Assembly (NCBI GenBank): GCA_001970955.1
Contig: MPUH01000268.1
Location: 1 to 64,000 of the forward strand
Length of the DNA: 64,000 nucleotides
Direction of reading: 5' to 3'
Source: Stentor coeruleus
Taxonomy: Eukaryota > Ciliophora > Heterotrichea > Heterotrichida > Stentoridae
A model generated the notes under the pieces. The model did no database searches, was not told the origin of the DNA, and worked only from the letters and a program-made list of their open reading frames with translations. Position 1 is the stretch's first letter; every line of letters begins with the position of its first letter. Of the stretch, positions 45,548 through 55,728 are shown piece after piece. Made by a program: the position numbers and the translations under genes.

Positions 45548-47718
45548 TTACTGCTGCATGAACTTCAAATTACTATCAACTGCAAATGGACCAGGAGTAA
45601 TTTCTTTAACTTGATCCAAGGTTATATCATCAGCTATTTCAATTAAAGTCATTCCTGTATCTTTCCTAAACTCAAAAACCCCATAATTAGTAATAAGCAT
45701 ATCAACAACCCCTTTCCCAGTTAATGGTAAAGCGCATTTTTCAAGTATTTTAGCATTTCCATAAGCAAGGTGATCCATGCAAACAATGCATTTCGCTTTT
45801 GATGATACAAGGTCTATAGCGCCTCCCATACCTTTAACTTTAAACCCAGGTACAAGCCAATTAGCTAAATCAGCTGAAGAAGATACTTGCATGCCTCCAA
45901 GAACAGTAAGATCAAGGTGATTACCCCTTATTATACCAAAACTTGTGCTGCTTGAAAATGTACTAGCCCCTGGCTCAAGTGTAATTGTTTCTCGGCTAGC
46001 ATTAATCAGATCAGGATCTTGCTGTCCTTCTTTAGGATAAGGCCCAACACCCATAACACCATTTTCTCCATGAAGAACAATTTGAACCCCTTCAGGTAAG
46101 AAATTAGGTATTAAAGTTGGCATTCCAAGGCCAAGATTAATAAACATTCCAGTTTTTATCTCTTTAGCAGCACGTTTGGCTATTCTCACCCTTTTGCGAA
46201 TATACTCAGGCGTTCCAGGTATTTGCAAACCTCCGTCTTTGTGCAATGCAAGCCTTTCAATAGGTTTTTCATCAACATCAGTTTTAACAATTCTTTGAAC
46301 TAACACCCCTGGGACATGAATCACATCTGGATCAAGACTTCCAGCAGGTACTATTTCTTCAACTTCCGCAATAGTTATTTTGCAAGATCCAGCAATATCC
46401 ATATTTGCATTTTTAGCTGTCTTCCTAAATATAAGATTCCCCATTGTATCAGCTTTCCATGCTTTGATCAATGCGAAATCTCCAGTTATTGCTTTTTCTA
46501 AGAAAAATTTTTCCCCATTTTCCACTATAAAATGTTTAGGAACTGAGTATTTTTCAACACTTTTGCCTCCAAGTGCAAATTTAGTTGGGATTTTGCCTTC
46601 TTCTGTTATNGAACTGAGTATTTTTCAACACTTTTGCCTCCAAGTGCAAATTTAGTTGGGATTTTGCCTTCTTCCGTCACAGTACCTCTACCTGAAGGTG
46701 TGTAAAATGAATGGATTCCATATGCTCCTGCTCTGTACTTTTCGACTAAAGACCCTTGAGTTGTGAATTCAACTTCAATTTCCCCATTTAGATACTGACG
46801 CTCAAGTTCAATATTACTTCCGATGTGTGATATATGAGCGTTTTTTACCATTTTGTCTTTGATGAGTATACCTATTCCACTTTCTAAAGTCCCTGCAAGG
46901 CAAGTTGAAATGCTCAGGTCGCTGAGATTTTTTCGATGAATAGCTCTAAGAAGACCTTCAGGGCTTCCAACTAACCCAAAGCCCCCTATTATTAGAGAAC
47001 TTTTGCTTGTAACATCGAAAACTGCTTCATCTAAAGTGTCGAAGACTTTGCAAAAATGGCTTGTGTGCACTTTTGGCTTATCTTCTACGAAAACTGATTG
47101 ATTATTTCTGTTCTTCTCTGTAGTTTCAAGGATAACTTGGCTTTCAGATTCTTTTAATTTATCAATTTCTTTTGTTTCTTCCTGATTTATTATCCATCTT
47201 GCAGCTTTATGAGCCATATCCCCCAGCTGTCCGTAAGAACAATTTTTTTCATATAACGTTTTATTGCTTTTTTTCATATACAATTTCATGCTTCTTTCAA
47301 TTTTCCTAACTTTTTCAACAAACTTTTCTCCTTTTTTATCAGAGAAATCGTCAAAAAGTTTGGTATAGCATTCAAGTTCTTCAAAGTTTCTGAATTCTTG
47401 TAGGAATTTCTCTTTGAGGTCTTGGTTTTGCAAATAGTGCCCAATTATATGAAATAAAGACAACTCAGAAACAAAACTATCTATAGACAGTTCCTCAATA
47501 TCTGAAGATTTAGATCGTAAAAGGAAGTTAAGCTGTTGAATTTTTTGTATAGCTCGATAAGCCGTGCTTAGGTTCTTCTGTATCTCGTTCAATGTAAAAG
47601 AATAGATGTAAGGCACTTCTTCATTAAAAAATACGCTTTCTATGTCTTGAATTTTTTCATTAAGAAATATTGAGTATTTCAATAGAGCATCAAGTGATCG
47701 GTCAAAATCAGAAGACAT
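45548..47718 (-). CDS. Succinyl-CoA:3-ketoacid CoA-transferase paralogue with a novel N-terminal domain
   Basis: Counting the duplicated segment at the N (46610) only once gives a continuous 699-residue frame from 47718 to 45548. Residues from about 225 are a complete SCOT: SSLIIGGFGLVGSPEGLLRAIH (alpha-subunit-like half), then the beta half with the catalytic glutamate in HGENGVMGVGPYP. The first roughly 220 residues are helical, start with MSSDFDRSL rather than a mitochondrial presequence, and match no family I know; they include QIQQL-type helices and a Lys/Glu-rich linker. The canonical paralogue (47804-49264) lies 85 bp upstream on the same strand, so this arose by tandem duplication plus gain of the extension. 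The lost presequence suggests a non-mitochondrial location; that is inference. Confidence 0.85.
46540..46680. repeat. Direct duplication flanking an N (probable assembly artefact)
   Basis: The 70 bp at 46540-46609 recur at 46611-46680 (offset 71) with N at 46610. Copies differ only near the contig end (TTCTGTTAT versus TTCCGTCAC). The duplication splits the SCOT paralogue into two apparent frames. Confidence 0.93.
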
Positions 47719-47803
47719 TTTTATAATATGGAATGTGAAACTCGGGTGTATTTAATATTGCAAAACTAGCATTATAAGCCAAATAACTTTTTCTAAATAA
47801 TTA

Positions 47804-49264
47804 TTATTGCTGCATAGGCTTCAGATCTGATGAAATATGGAACTTGGCTGTAGTTGATTTCTTGACGGTTTCCAAGTCAGTGCTTTCGTGGATCTCAATC
47901 AAAGTCATTCCAGTATCTTTTCTAAATTCAAATACAGCTAAATCTGTTACAAGAAGTCTTACAACACTTTTAGTTGTCACAGGCAAGGTGCATTTGGGTA
48001 GAATTTTAGGAGCTCCTTTGGAAGTATGCTCCATGCAAACTATGCATTTAGAATGGCTACCAACAAGGTCCATAGCTCCACCCATGCCTTTAATCATTTT
48101 ACCTGGGACAATCCAATTAGCTAAGTCTCCATTTTGTGACACCTGAAGTCCACCAAGAATAGTTAAATCTAAGTGATTTCCACGAACCATAGTAAAGCTT
48201 AAACTGCTAGAAAATACTGAAGCACCTGAAATCATTGTAATAGTCTCTTTGCCTGCATTGATAAGATCTGCATCTTGTTCTCCTTCTTTAGGATAAGGTC
48301 CAATTCCAAGTAGACCATTTTCTCCGTGCAAAATGATTTTAATATCTTTGGGCACGTAATTCGGGACAAGAGTAGGCATTCCAATTCCAAGATTCACAAA
48401 CATCCCGTCCTTAACTTCTTTTGCAGCTCTTTTCGCTATGACTTCCCTTTTGCGAATCTGTTCTGGTGTTCCTGGCAACTGAATTCCAGCTCCACGATTC
48501 AAAGCTAGTCTTTCTATAGGCTTATCAAAGTATTCACCTTTAACTAATCTTTGCACAAGAATGCCAGGTGTATGAATATCATCAGGATTCAATTCTCCAG
48601 CAGGAACAATTTCTTCAACTTCAGCTATAGTAACTTTAGCTGCACCAGCAATATCAGGATTAAAATTCCTAGCAGTCTTCCTGAAAACCAAGTTGCCCAT
48701 AGTATCAGCTTTCCAGGCTTTGATAATGCCATAGTCTCCTGTAATAGCTTTTTCCAACAAGAACTTCTCACCACCATAGATTTTAGTTTCTCTGGGGACT
48801 GAATATTTTTCTACAGCTTTACCTCCTCGGGCAAATTTCATTGGAAACCCTCCTTCTTCGACCAAACTTCCTGCTCCTGTATGTGTGTAAAATGCTGAGA
48901 TACCAACAGCCCCGGCCCTAAATCTTTCAGCTAATGATCCTTGAGGAATTAAGTCCAATTCGATCTCGCCATTCAGATATTGGCGCTCTAGCTCATCATT
49001 GCCTCCGAGGTATGAGGTGTGGATTGCGCTTACTTGGTGATCTTTTATCAGCATCCCAGGACCAAATTGATTGGTTCCAGAAGTGTTTGTGAAAACTTTT
49101 AAGTCATTCAAACGCTTTTTATGGATGGCTCTGAGGAGATTTTCAGGAACTCCACAGAGACCAAACCCTGAAATCAGTATTGTCGACCCACTTGATACGT
49201 CTTCAACTGCAGCCTCTGAAGAGTCGTATATTTTCGTAGCAAACCTTCTCAAGCACTTAAACAT
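47804..49264 (-). CDS. OXCT1: Succinyl-CoA:3-ketoacid CoA-transferase, mitochondrial
   Basis: A 486-residue enzyme, near the roughly 520 of animal OXCT1. It starts with a basic amphipathic presequence (MFKCLRRFATKIYDSS) typical of mitochondrial import. Alpha-half: GSTILISGFGLCGVPENLLRAIH, LGGNDELERQYLNGEIELDLIPQGSLAERFRAGAVGI. Beta-half: NLGIGMPTLVPNY and HGENGLLGIGPYP, where E315 is the catalytic glutamate that forms the enzyme-CoA thioester. It transfers CoA from succinyl-CoA to acetoacetate in ketone-body use; in some protists related enzymes make acetate. Forms a tandem pair with the extended paralogue downstream. Confidence 0.94.
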   Translation of the reverse strand: MFKCLRRFATKIYDSSEAAVEDVSSGSTILISGFGLCGVPENLLRAIHKKRLNDLKVFTNTSGTNQFGPGMLIKDHQVSAIHTSYLGGNDELERQYLNGEIELDLIPQGSLAERFRAGAVGISAFYTHTGAGSLVEEGGFPMKFARGGKAVEKYSVPRETKIYGGEKFLLEKAITGDYGIIKAWKADTMGNLVFRKTARNFNPDIAGAAKVTIAEVEEIVPAGELNPDDIHTPGILVQRLVKGEYFDKPIERLALNRGAGIQLPGTPEQIRKREVIAKRAAKEVKDGMFVNLGIGMPTLVPNYVPKDIKIILHGENGLLGIGPYPKEGEQDADLINAGKETITMISGASVFSSSLSFTMVRGNHLDLTILGGLQVSQNGDLANWIVPGKMIKGMGGAMDLVGSHSKCIVCMEHTSKGAPKILPKCTLPVTTKSVVRLLVTDLAVFEFRKDTGMTLIEIHESTDLETVKKSTTAKFHISSDLKPMQQ

Positions 49265-49526
49265 TATACGCCATTAGATAAATGACGCGTAGTTTTCCAT
49301 GGCTATGTTTATATTTACAAGAGATACAGGAAAGGTATGAAAAAAAGGATTTAGTTTTCATGTCTATCGTAATGAAATTTTCGCCATTTCTTGGCTATCT
49401 ATTTAAAATATTATCTCTTAAGTCTCTCAATTATTTGTTTTTTATTACTCCAAAAAGTTTTTACAAACAAATCTAGCTATCTTCATATACGAATAAATAT
49501 TCACGGTCTTCATATCCAATAATTAA

Positions 49527-51509
49527 ATGGATAAAAAAGTCCCGGCCACACAAGCTGACAAAATAAAAGAGAAATTCAAGAACCAAAAAGACTTTCAATG
49601 TCTTAGAAAAGAGCAGGTGATTGAAGCTATGAGCCCAGAAGATATCTTGCAGGAACTAAAAAACAAAGGTCTTCCAACATATGGGACGAACCGTGAGCGT
49701 ATTGATAGACTTAAAAAAGCCAATGGTCTTAATCCTTCAGATAGCAACTCTGCAAAGAAAGGAAGTGTAGTGAATAGTATCGAAGCAATTTCCAAAAAGC
49801 GGGAAGAAAGACGGAAGAAGATGGAAGAAGAAAAATTATACAAAGAAGAGCGCAAAGCAGAAAATGAAGCTATGGGCAAAGGTGGAGATGTAGTGTTTGA
49901 AGCAATGATTAATCAGTTTAGGTCCCAAGTTCCTTTACAGGATCAACATATTCCTTCATCCAATTTGAAAATCTGTGTATGTGTTAGGAAAAGACCGATT
50001 TTCACTAAAGAAGAAGCTCAAGGGGAAATTGATTCAATCAGTTGTTCAAATCCTCGAGTACTAGTCCATGAAACAAAAGTTAAAGTCGATGGCATTACCA
50101 AGTACTTGGAAAACCATACATTTGTGTTTGATAACACGTTTAGTGAAAAAGAAGATAATGCAACAGTGTATGAGTATTCGCTCAAACCGCTTTGTCCTTT
50201 TATTCTTGGTGGAGGAACTGTCACTTGCTTTGCATATGGACAAACTGGCTCAGGGAAGACTTTTACTATGAAAGGCCTTCAGAGCATGGTTGTTAATGAA
50301 CTTTTTTCTGCTTCTAAAGCCACATTTTTTGTCAGTTTTTTTGAGATTTATGGAGGCAAGTGTTTTGATCTTCTAAATGACAGAAGCAAGCTACAGATTC
50401 TTGAAGATGGAAATGGTAATATCCAAATCCAAGGCCTAGTTGAGCACACAGCTGCTAACCAAACCGAGTTAATCCAAATGATAGAATATGGAAATTCTGT
50501 GCGAACAACCCATGCAACAACTTCTAACGAAGACTCCTCAAGGTCTCACGCAGTTTGCCAAATATCTCTTAAACAAAAAAACATAATTGTTGGAAAACTT
50601 CGCCTTGTCGATCTTGCAGTATTTTTTACATAGGGAAGCGAAAGAGCTCAAGACTGCATAAGCAATAACCGACAAAGGAGAATCGAAGGAGCAGAAATCA
50701 ATAAAAGCTTATTAGCCCTAAAAGAATGCATCAGAGCTTTAAGAAAGGGTCCAGACGCTCATGTTCCATATAGAGGGTCTAAAATGACTTTGGTCTTAAG
50801 AGACTCTTTTGAAGGGGGCTCAGACGATAAAAAAGTCATCATGATCGCTTGTATAAGCCCAGGGCATTCAAGTAGCGATCATTCATTGAATTCATTAAGA
50901 TATGCAGACAGACTCAAAGAGCAAAGTAGTGGAGGAAATCAGGTCAATCAATTTATCCCAAAACCTGATGTGGCTCCTGTGAAAAAGGTGGTCCAGCAGC
51001 CATTACCATCAGCTAAAAAAAATCCTCCAGCAAAAAAGGATATCAAGAGAGATCTGGAAAGACAAGAAAAACAAGAGAGACAAGATAAACAAGAAAAACA
51101 GGATAGGCAGGAAAGACAGGATAAACTTGGGAAAAGCTTCAAAGATATGGAATACATTCATGATAAAAACTCAGAGGAGGAAGATAATTTCGGCAGAGAA
51201 ATTTTAGATTTTCATGAAAAAGTTGAAACTATTTTGGCTGAGGAAGAAGAATTGCTAGAAAATCATGTCAATGCTATTAAAGAAGATGCTCAAATATTGA
51301 CTAAAGAAGGAGAGTTAATTGCCCTTGCTCAAGGTGATGGAGATTACGATGTTGATTCTTATGTTCAGCAAATGGAAGTTCTTATCAAGCAAAAACTCCA
51401 AGTATATCAAAAACTTTACGAGAAACTACTAACATTCAAAGCTCATTTGAATGAAGAAGAAGAATTTTCAAATCACCTTACCCAGAATTTTCAGAACTTA
51501 AAAAAATAG
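49527..51509 (+). CDS. Kinesin-13 with an N-terminal SAP-like motif, one 15-nt intron
   Basis: Exons 49527-50618 and 50634-51509 (intron GTATTTTTTACATAG, which interrupts the LVDLAGSE switch II motif between A and G). The spliced protein has 655 residues. The motor domain is internal, as in microtubule-depolymerising kinesin-13: [44 protein letters not shown]-loop GQTGSGKT at 238-245, SSRSHAV switch I and [18 protein letters not shown]. Before the motor lies [19 protein letters not shown]...[10 protein letters not shown], resembling a SAP helix-loop-helix, then a basic coiled coil like the kinesin-13 neck. After the motor comes an odd run of [13 protein letters not shown]-type repeats (about 500-530) and an acidic coiled coil. 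Role: shortening of microtubules at spindles and cilia. Confidence 0.94.
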
Positions 51510-52659
51510 TCCTAATAATTCTAATCGCCTTTCTTCAAATTTCTCTTAAGAGAAATTGTTGTTGTCTTATTTAAAGTAAAATATTTTGCAATTATTCATT
51601 TTTGGAAGGTCATAATTTTAGTGCTTAAGCATAAGATTCAAGAAATAGGTTTAAATTAAAAAGCATTAAATTATTTAATCTTTATCCAAGTAACTCATAT
51701 CAAATAGAAATGCTTAATCAATATAATTCAGTCTTAGAATATTGCATTTCGATGAAGTCTTCAATGTCAAGTTTGCTTAATGTTTTTTAATCATTTTTAA
51801 AACAGCAAACCAAATAGATTCAATTAAGTATTTCACAGAAAAATGAAATGATTAGACAATTTATGGAACAAAGAAAAGATAAAAAAGCTGTTAAAACCAA
51901 GCTCAGATGTGATATCTCTATGCTGTGTATAATAATGAAGAATAAAGATTACTGGATGAACATAGAATATAATGACTCTTAGAATCAGAGAAAGAAATCA
52001 TAAAATTATAAAAACTTTATTTTTATGTAATATACCCAAAGGTCTAAGAATAAATTAGTTCAAGAAGATTAAATTAGAGTTAAAAATTAAATTTCAGAAT
52101 CAAGAAACTCTGAAAGCAAAATATATAAAGAGCCTATTAAAAATTATAATTATGCGCTTTAATTAATTGTAAGATCAAAATTTATTCTGGCAATTGATGC
52201 TAAATTTTTTACATATAATAATTTGCTATAAATTTAGTAAATTAAGAAAATTACTGAAAGCCTAGTGGCTTAAAAAAAGTAAGTTCTATTAAGGTTGCTT
52301 TAAAAAATCAAAATAGTTTAAAAAATTAATTCTATTTGTATTCATTTCTATCAATCTTTTCGAATTTTGGTTACCGAAGTGATGATATTCTACCGTGGTT
52401 TTCAAATAAACTGGGATTAAATATGCTTACAATTATAAATTAATATCTAATATTTCATTATCTGAATTTCTGGCAAGCATAAAATATCATTATAATCGAC
52501 AGTAAAGATTTCATAGAAATCATAGTAAAAATTATATATCTTTACCCATCTTTTATCCTATGAGCTTCACGTATACAAAAAGCAAAGATTATAAAAACAA
52601 TAAATTCTTATCTGTGTAGCTTCTAAATTAAGTTTATTTACTTGAGCTATTTAAACATT
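51510..52659. other. AT-rich intergenic, TGA-free reading frame with TAA/TAG
   Basis: This spacer separates convergent genes. In the plus-strand frame that includes ATG 51712, TAA and TAG recur about every 15 codons, but TGA is absent for roughly 280 codons. A 54-codon open part around 51,815-51,980 looks protein-like (EMIRQFMEQRKDKKAVKTKL). It may be a decayed gene or chance; no family recognised. Confidence 0.35.
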
Positions 52660-53283
52660 CTACTGTTCTACACGTTCTGCCAAGTATCTTATAACAGAAG
52701 GTGGTCGGAGCAATCTAAAATTTTTGGTTGTTGGGAGCATTGGGAGGACATCTTCTAAATAGTAGTACACATGGGCAATTATCATACCAATAATTTTTGT
52801 CTTTTCAGTCCCAAACATCAAAAAAATATAAGGAAGGAACGTATATGGGATATTGATTGGTAAACCAATTAAAGCAACTCTAGCTTCTCGATTCTTCTTA
52901 GATAGTAAGTAAGTGATACACATAAATAAAGATTCTGAAAGAAAATACAAGTTGAAAGTTGGAGCTATAAGCAACATGATCGAGCATGATAAAATAATGA
53001 AGTAAAGGAACTCAGCAAGTTGGCCTTGGAACATCATCACTTCTAGCATTTTAGAATTTTGAAACAGCGCAAATAAGTGAATAAATGTTCCAATTCCAAA
53101 GCTGCCAAAATACAAAAAGGTAGTAAAAACTCTCCAGTACTCATGCTTTTCTAGAATTAGCGACATGTCAAAGAACAAATCATGAGCTTCTATGAAGTTA
53201 AGGGAGCATAGAGTTGATATAAGCAAAGCCCCTCCAGCTATAACTTTGGTAATAGGTGGGATGAATCCGATGAGTTCTTCCAT
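52660..53283 (-). CDS. DERL: Derlin-family ER membrane protein
   Basis: A 207-residue protein with about five or six hydrophobic segments, fitting the Derlin branch of rhomboid pseudoproteases. Landmarks: IPPITKVIAGGALLISTL, EYWRVFTTFLYFGSFGIGTFIHLF (Derlins: WRPITATFYFP) and TFLPYIFLMFG. A rhomboid Ser/His catalytic dyad is not seen, as expected. Derlins move misfolded proteins out of the ER for ubiquitination (ERAD). The start codon is only 11 bp after the stop of the mucolipin-like gene on the same strand; the 11 bp TCTTATTATAA include a TATA-like core. Confidence 0.88.
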   Translation of the reverse strand: MEELIGFIPPITKVIAGGALLISTLCSLNFIEAHDLFFDMSLILEKHEYWRVFTTFLYFGSFGIGTFIHLFALFQNSKMLEVMMFQGQLAEFLYFIILSCSIMLLIAPTFNLYFLSESLFMCITYLLSKKNREARVALIGLPINIPYTFLPYIFLMFGTEKTKIIGMIIAHVYYYLEDVLPMLPTTKNFRLLRPPSVIRYLAERVEQ

Positions 53284-53294
53284 TTATAATAAGA

Positions 53295-55088
53295 TTAAAG
53301 AGTTACGTAGTGATCTATAATTTCGGGAAGTTCATTTTCAATATAATTGTCAACTACTGATTTAACTTTGTTTACATCTACACCTCTTTCTGCTGGCTCT
53401 CTAAGTAAATAGAGCTTTGTTAAGAGTTTTTCTATACCTTCATATAAAGATTCTAATTTCTCTAAGAATTTAGGAGTTTTGTCTTTGGATTTGTGTGATT
53501 TTTCTATAATTTTTTTGAAAGCTAACACAGATTTTTGTCCTAAATTTTAATTACTTGCGATATTTTTTTCAGAGTTTTTGCCTGCAGTGATATTTTGTAA
53601 GCTGATATTAGATTGATTAGTATAAAACTCTGACCCTTCAAACTCTGATCCAGTTTTGTCAATCGGTTTTTCTTTAAGCGACTGGAATCCGTCAGTGATA
53701 ATAGCAATAAATATATTCTGAACAACTCTAAATAGGAATTACGATATGAAGAATAGCAAATAAGCATAGCAATACAACTGCCCAAAAAGCCCATTTACTG
53801 ATATATTTTGACTCATAAAAGGAAAGAGAGTATCACCATTTAGCATTGAAAAATTAACAATCATAGAATTTGTCACTGAAGTATAGTTCCCTGTCTTCCA
53901 GAACAAGCACATGGCCAGAAAACAAAACCCAATAAAGACAGGTAAAACACCACATATATATGGTCCAAGTCTATAAAAAGCTCTGGACAAAGTATCAATT
54001 ACAATATAAGAATGATGACTAGGCTTGAGATATTGAATAACACCAATCCATGAACAGAAGCATCCAATCCCTAAAACAACTTCATTTACAGCAAGAGTAA
54101 CATCACCAACAGCAAGAATATTTATTGCTCCAAGTATTTGACTGACATTGCCTATAGATGTAAATATCACCCAAAGATCGATAAAGCGAATTTTTTCTTC
54201 AAAGTCTAGTTTATCCCAAACAGCTGAGGCTGTGACTGTAGTTCGAGTTTGAATTCTAGTTACAAGATATGCACGTCGTATTATCTTAAGAGTTACTAGG
54301 CTTAACTGTAGGGAGGCTAATAAAAAGACTAGCAAATTCAACCAGTAATATTTAGACAAAACATCAACTGCTTAGTAATTACAATAGCCTTTATCGCAAA
54401 TCCCTCGTTCAAAGTCCAAAGAAACTGTTATTGCTCCATGCATTGAATAAGCATATGATTGAAATATGTCCCAGTCATAGCAGTTTGAGGATGTGGGGAC
54501 ATCATTATCAAGTTTATGTCTCAGGCTTAATTCAAGCATAAATGACTCTACAATATCTATGAATTTCTTTGGATTGTAATGCCCAAACGGTCCGAGATTG
54601 CTACTTGTAAGATAATATCTTGTTTGCAATCCTCGATCCTAAGTAAAATATACATCAGCTTTACTAGGATTCAAGTAGTTAACATACATTCGAACTACTG
54701 GCTTACCATTATGTTTGTTTCTATGATAATACCGGTCTAAAGTGTAATTATCTAAAGACTCGTATCTCTATGTAAATATTACATCCACTGTTTCCTGAAT
54801 ATAACTTTGAAGTCTAGTTAGATTGAATATGTGATAAGAATTAGTCAAAGAAGTGTCTTCTCCCTCCACATCTCGATTCAAAAATACTTTGTTCCATAGT
54901 ATTATTTGACTATAGCTATATTGTGTACTAGATGATACAACCTGAATAATTTGAAGAGAAGTTAGTAGCGCAAGAAGAATAGAGATAGACAAAGCCCAAG
55001 GAAATTTGCCGTATTTTCTAAATTTCTCTATTGGTGGCATGTATAGCCTGTGCTTAATTGGCATTTCTTCTCCATCCTTCAAGTGCAT
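53295..55088 (-). CDS. MCOLN: Mucolipin-like TRP channel (TRPML), five 15-nt introns
   Basis: Unspliced, this locus looks like five short frames. Six exons join in frame: 55088-54783, 54767-54654, 54638-54383, 54367-53743, 53727-53555 and 53539-53295. The introns are 54782-54768 GTAATATTTACATAG, 54653-54639 GTATATTTTACTTAG, 54382-54368 GTAATTACTAAGCAG, 53742-53728 GTAATTCCTATTTAG and 53554-53540 GTAATTAAAATTTAG. The 572-residue product has a first helix (ALSISILLALLTSLQII), a long lumenal loop (38 to about 270), then S2-S6. The loop fits mucolipin, and the pore region (FSMLNGDTLFPFM) plus S6 (FFISVVQNIFIAIITDGFQSLKE) match TRPML (NGDDMF..., FIALITDSYDTIK). The likely role is Ca2+ or cation release from lysosomes, food vacuoles or contractile vacuole membranes. 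Polycystin-2 is the alternative but lacks this pore motif. Ends in TAA. Confidence 0.88.
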
Positions 55089-55126
55089 TATAAATATAAT
55101 CTAAAAATGAAGTAATTATTTAGTTT

Positions 55127-55408
55127 CTACTTGATGACGAAAGATTGGAAACTATAATTCTGTATATGCTCTTCTTTGAAATTTGCATCAGTAATTGTAG
55201 AGGATGGGGAGCCAGTGTGCCTAAGCCAGTACTTAAATTGGTTTATATTTTCTGATGGGCCTTCGCCTTCACCTATTACTGTCGATCTTGGAGTATTCTG
55301 AACCCAGCCTTTAATTCCAAGCCCATTAGCATAATTTCTTGTATGTGCTCTAAAATAAACACCTTGAACAATTCCTGTAACTTCAAATTTAACTCTTAGC
55401 AGATCCAT
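55127..55408 (-). CDS. ACYP: Acylphosphatase
   Basis: A 93-residue protein, the typical length. The signature GIVQGVYFRAHTRNYANGLGIKGWVQNTP holds the catalytic R20 and N38. It continues with GEGPSENINQFKYWLRHTGSPSSTITDANF. It hydrolyses acyl phosphates such as 1,3-bisphosphoglycerate. It lies 38 bp upstream of the mucolipin-like gene on the same strand. Confidence 0.95.
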   Translation of the reverse strand: MDLLRVKFEVTGIVQGVYFRAHTRNYANGLGIKGWVQNTPRSTVIGEGEGPSENINQFKYWLRHTGSPSSTITDANFKEEHIQNYSFQSFVIK

Positions 55409-55409
55409 T

Positions 55410-55728
55410 TATTTATATAATCTTAGCATTCCAAGTTATGTCTAATTAAATGTCTTATTTTTGATTTAATTATATTTAAGATTATTTTGAATTCAATAAC
55501 ATTGCTTTAGTGTATCATTATTGAATTTTTATATTTTTGTAAAAATTATCCAAAAAAGACATGATATANTATTTATATAATCTTAGCATTCCAAGTTATG
55601 TCTAATTAAATGTCTTATTTTTGATTTAATTATGTTTAAGATTATTTTGAATTCAATAACATTGCTTTAGTGTATCATTATTGAATTTTTATATTTTTGT
55701 AAAAATTATCCAAAAAAGACATGATATT
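55410..55728. repeat. Direct duplication flanking an N (probable assembly artefact)
   Basis: The 159 bp at 55410-55568 recur at 55570-55728 (offset 160), with N at 55569. I saw one mismatch. The duplicated DNA is the 5' flank of the acylphosphatase gene, not coding. Confidence 0.93.

Noticed and set aside
53295-55088. Five short membrane-protein frames as separate genes
   Set aside because: Removing five 15-nt introns joins all into one TRPML-like protein.
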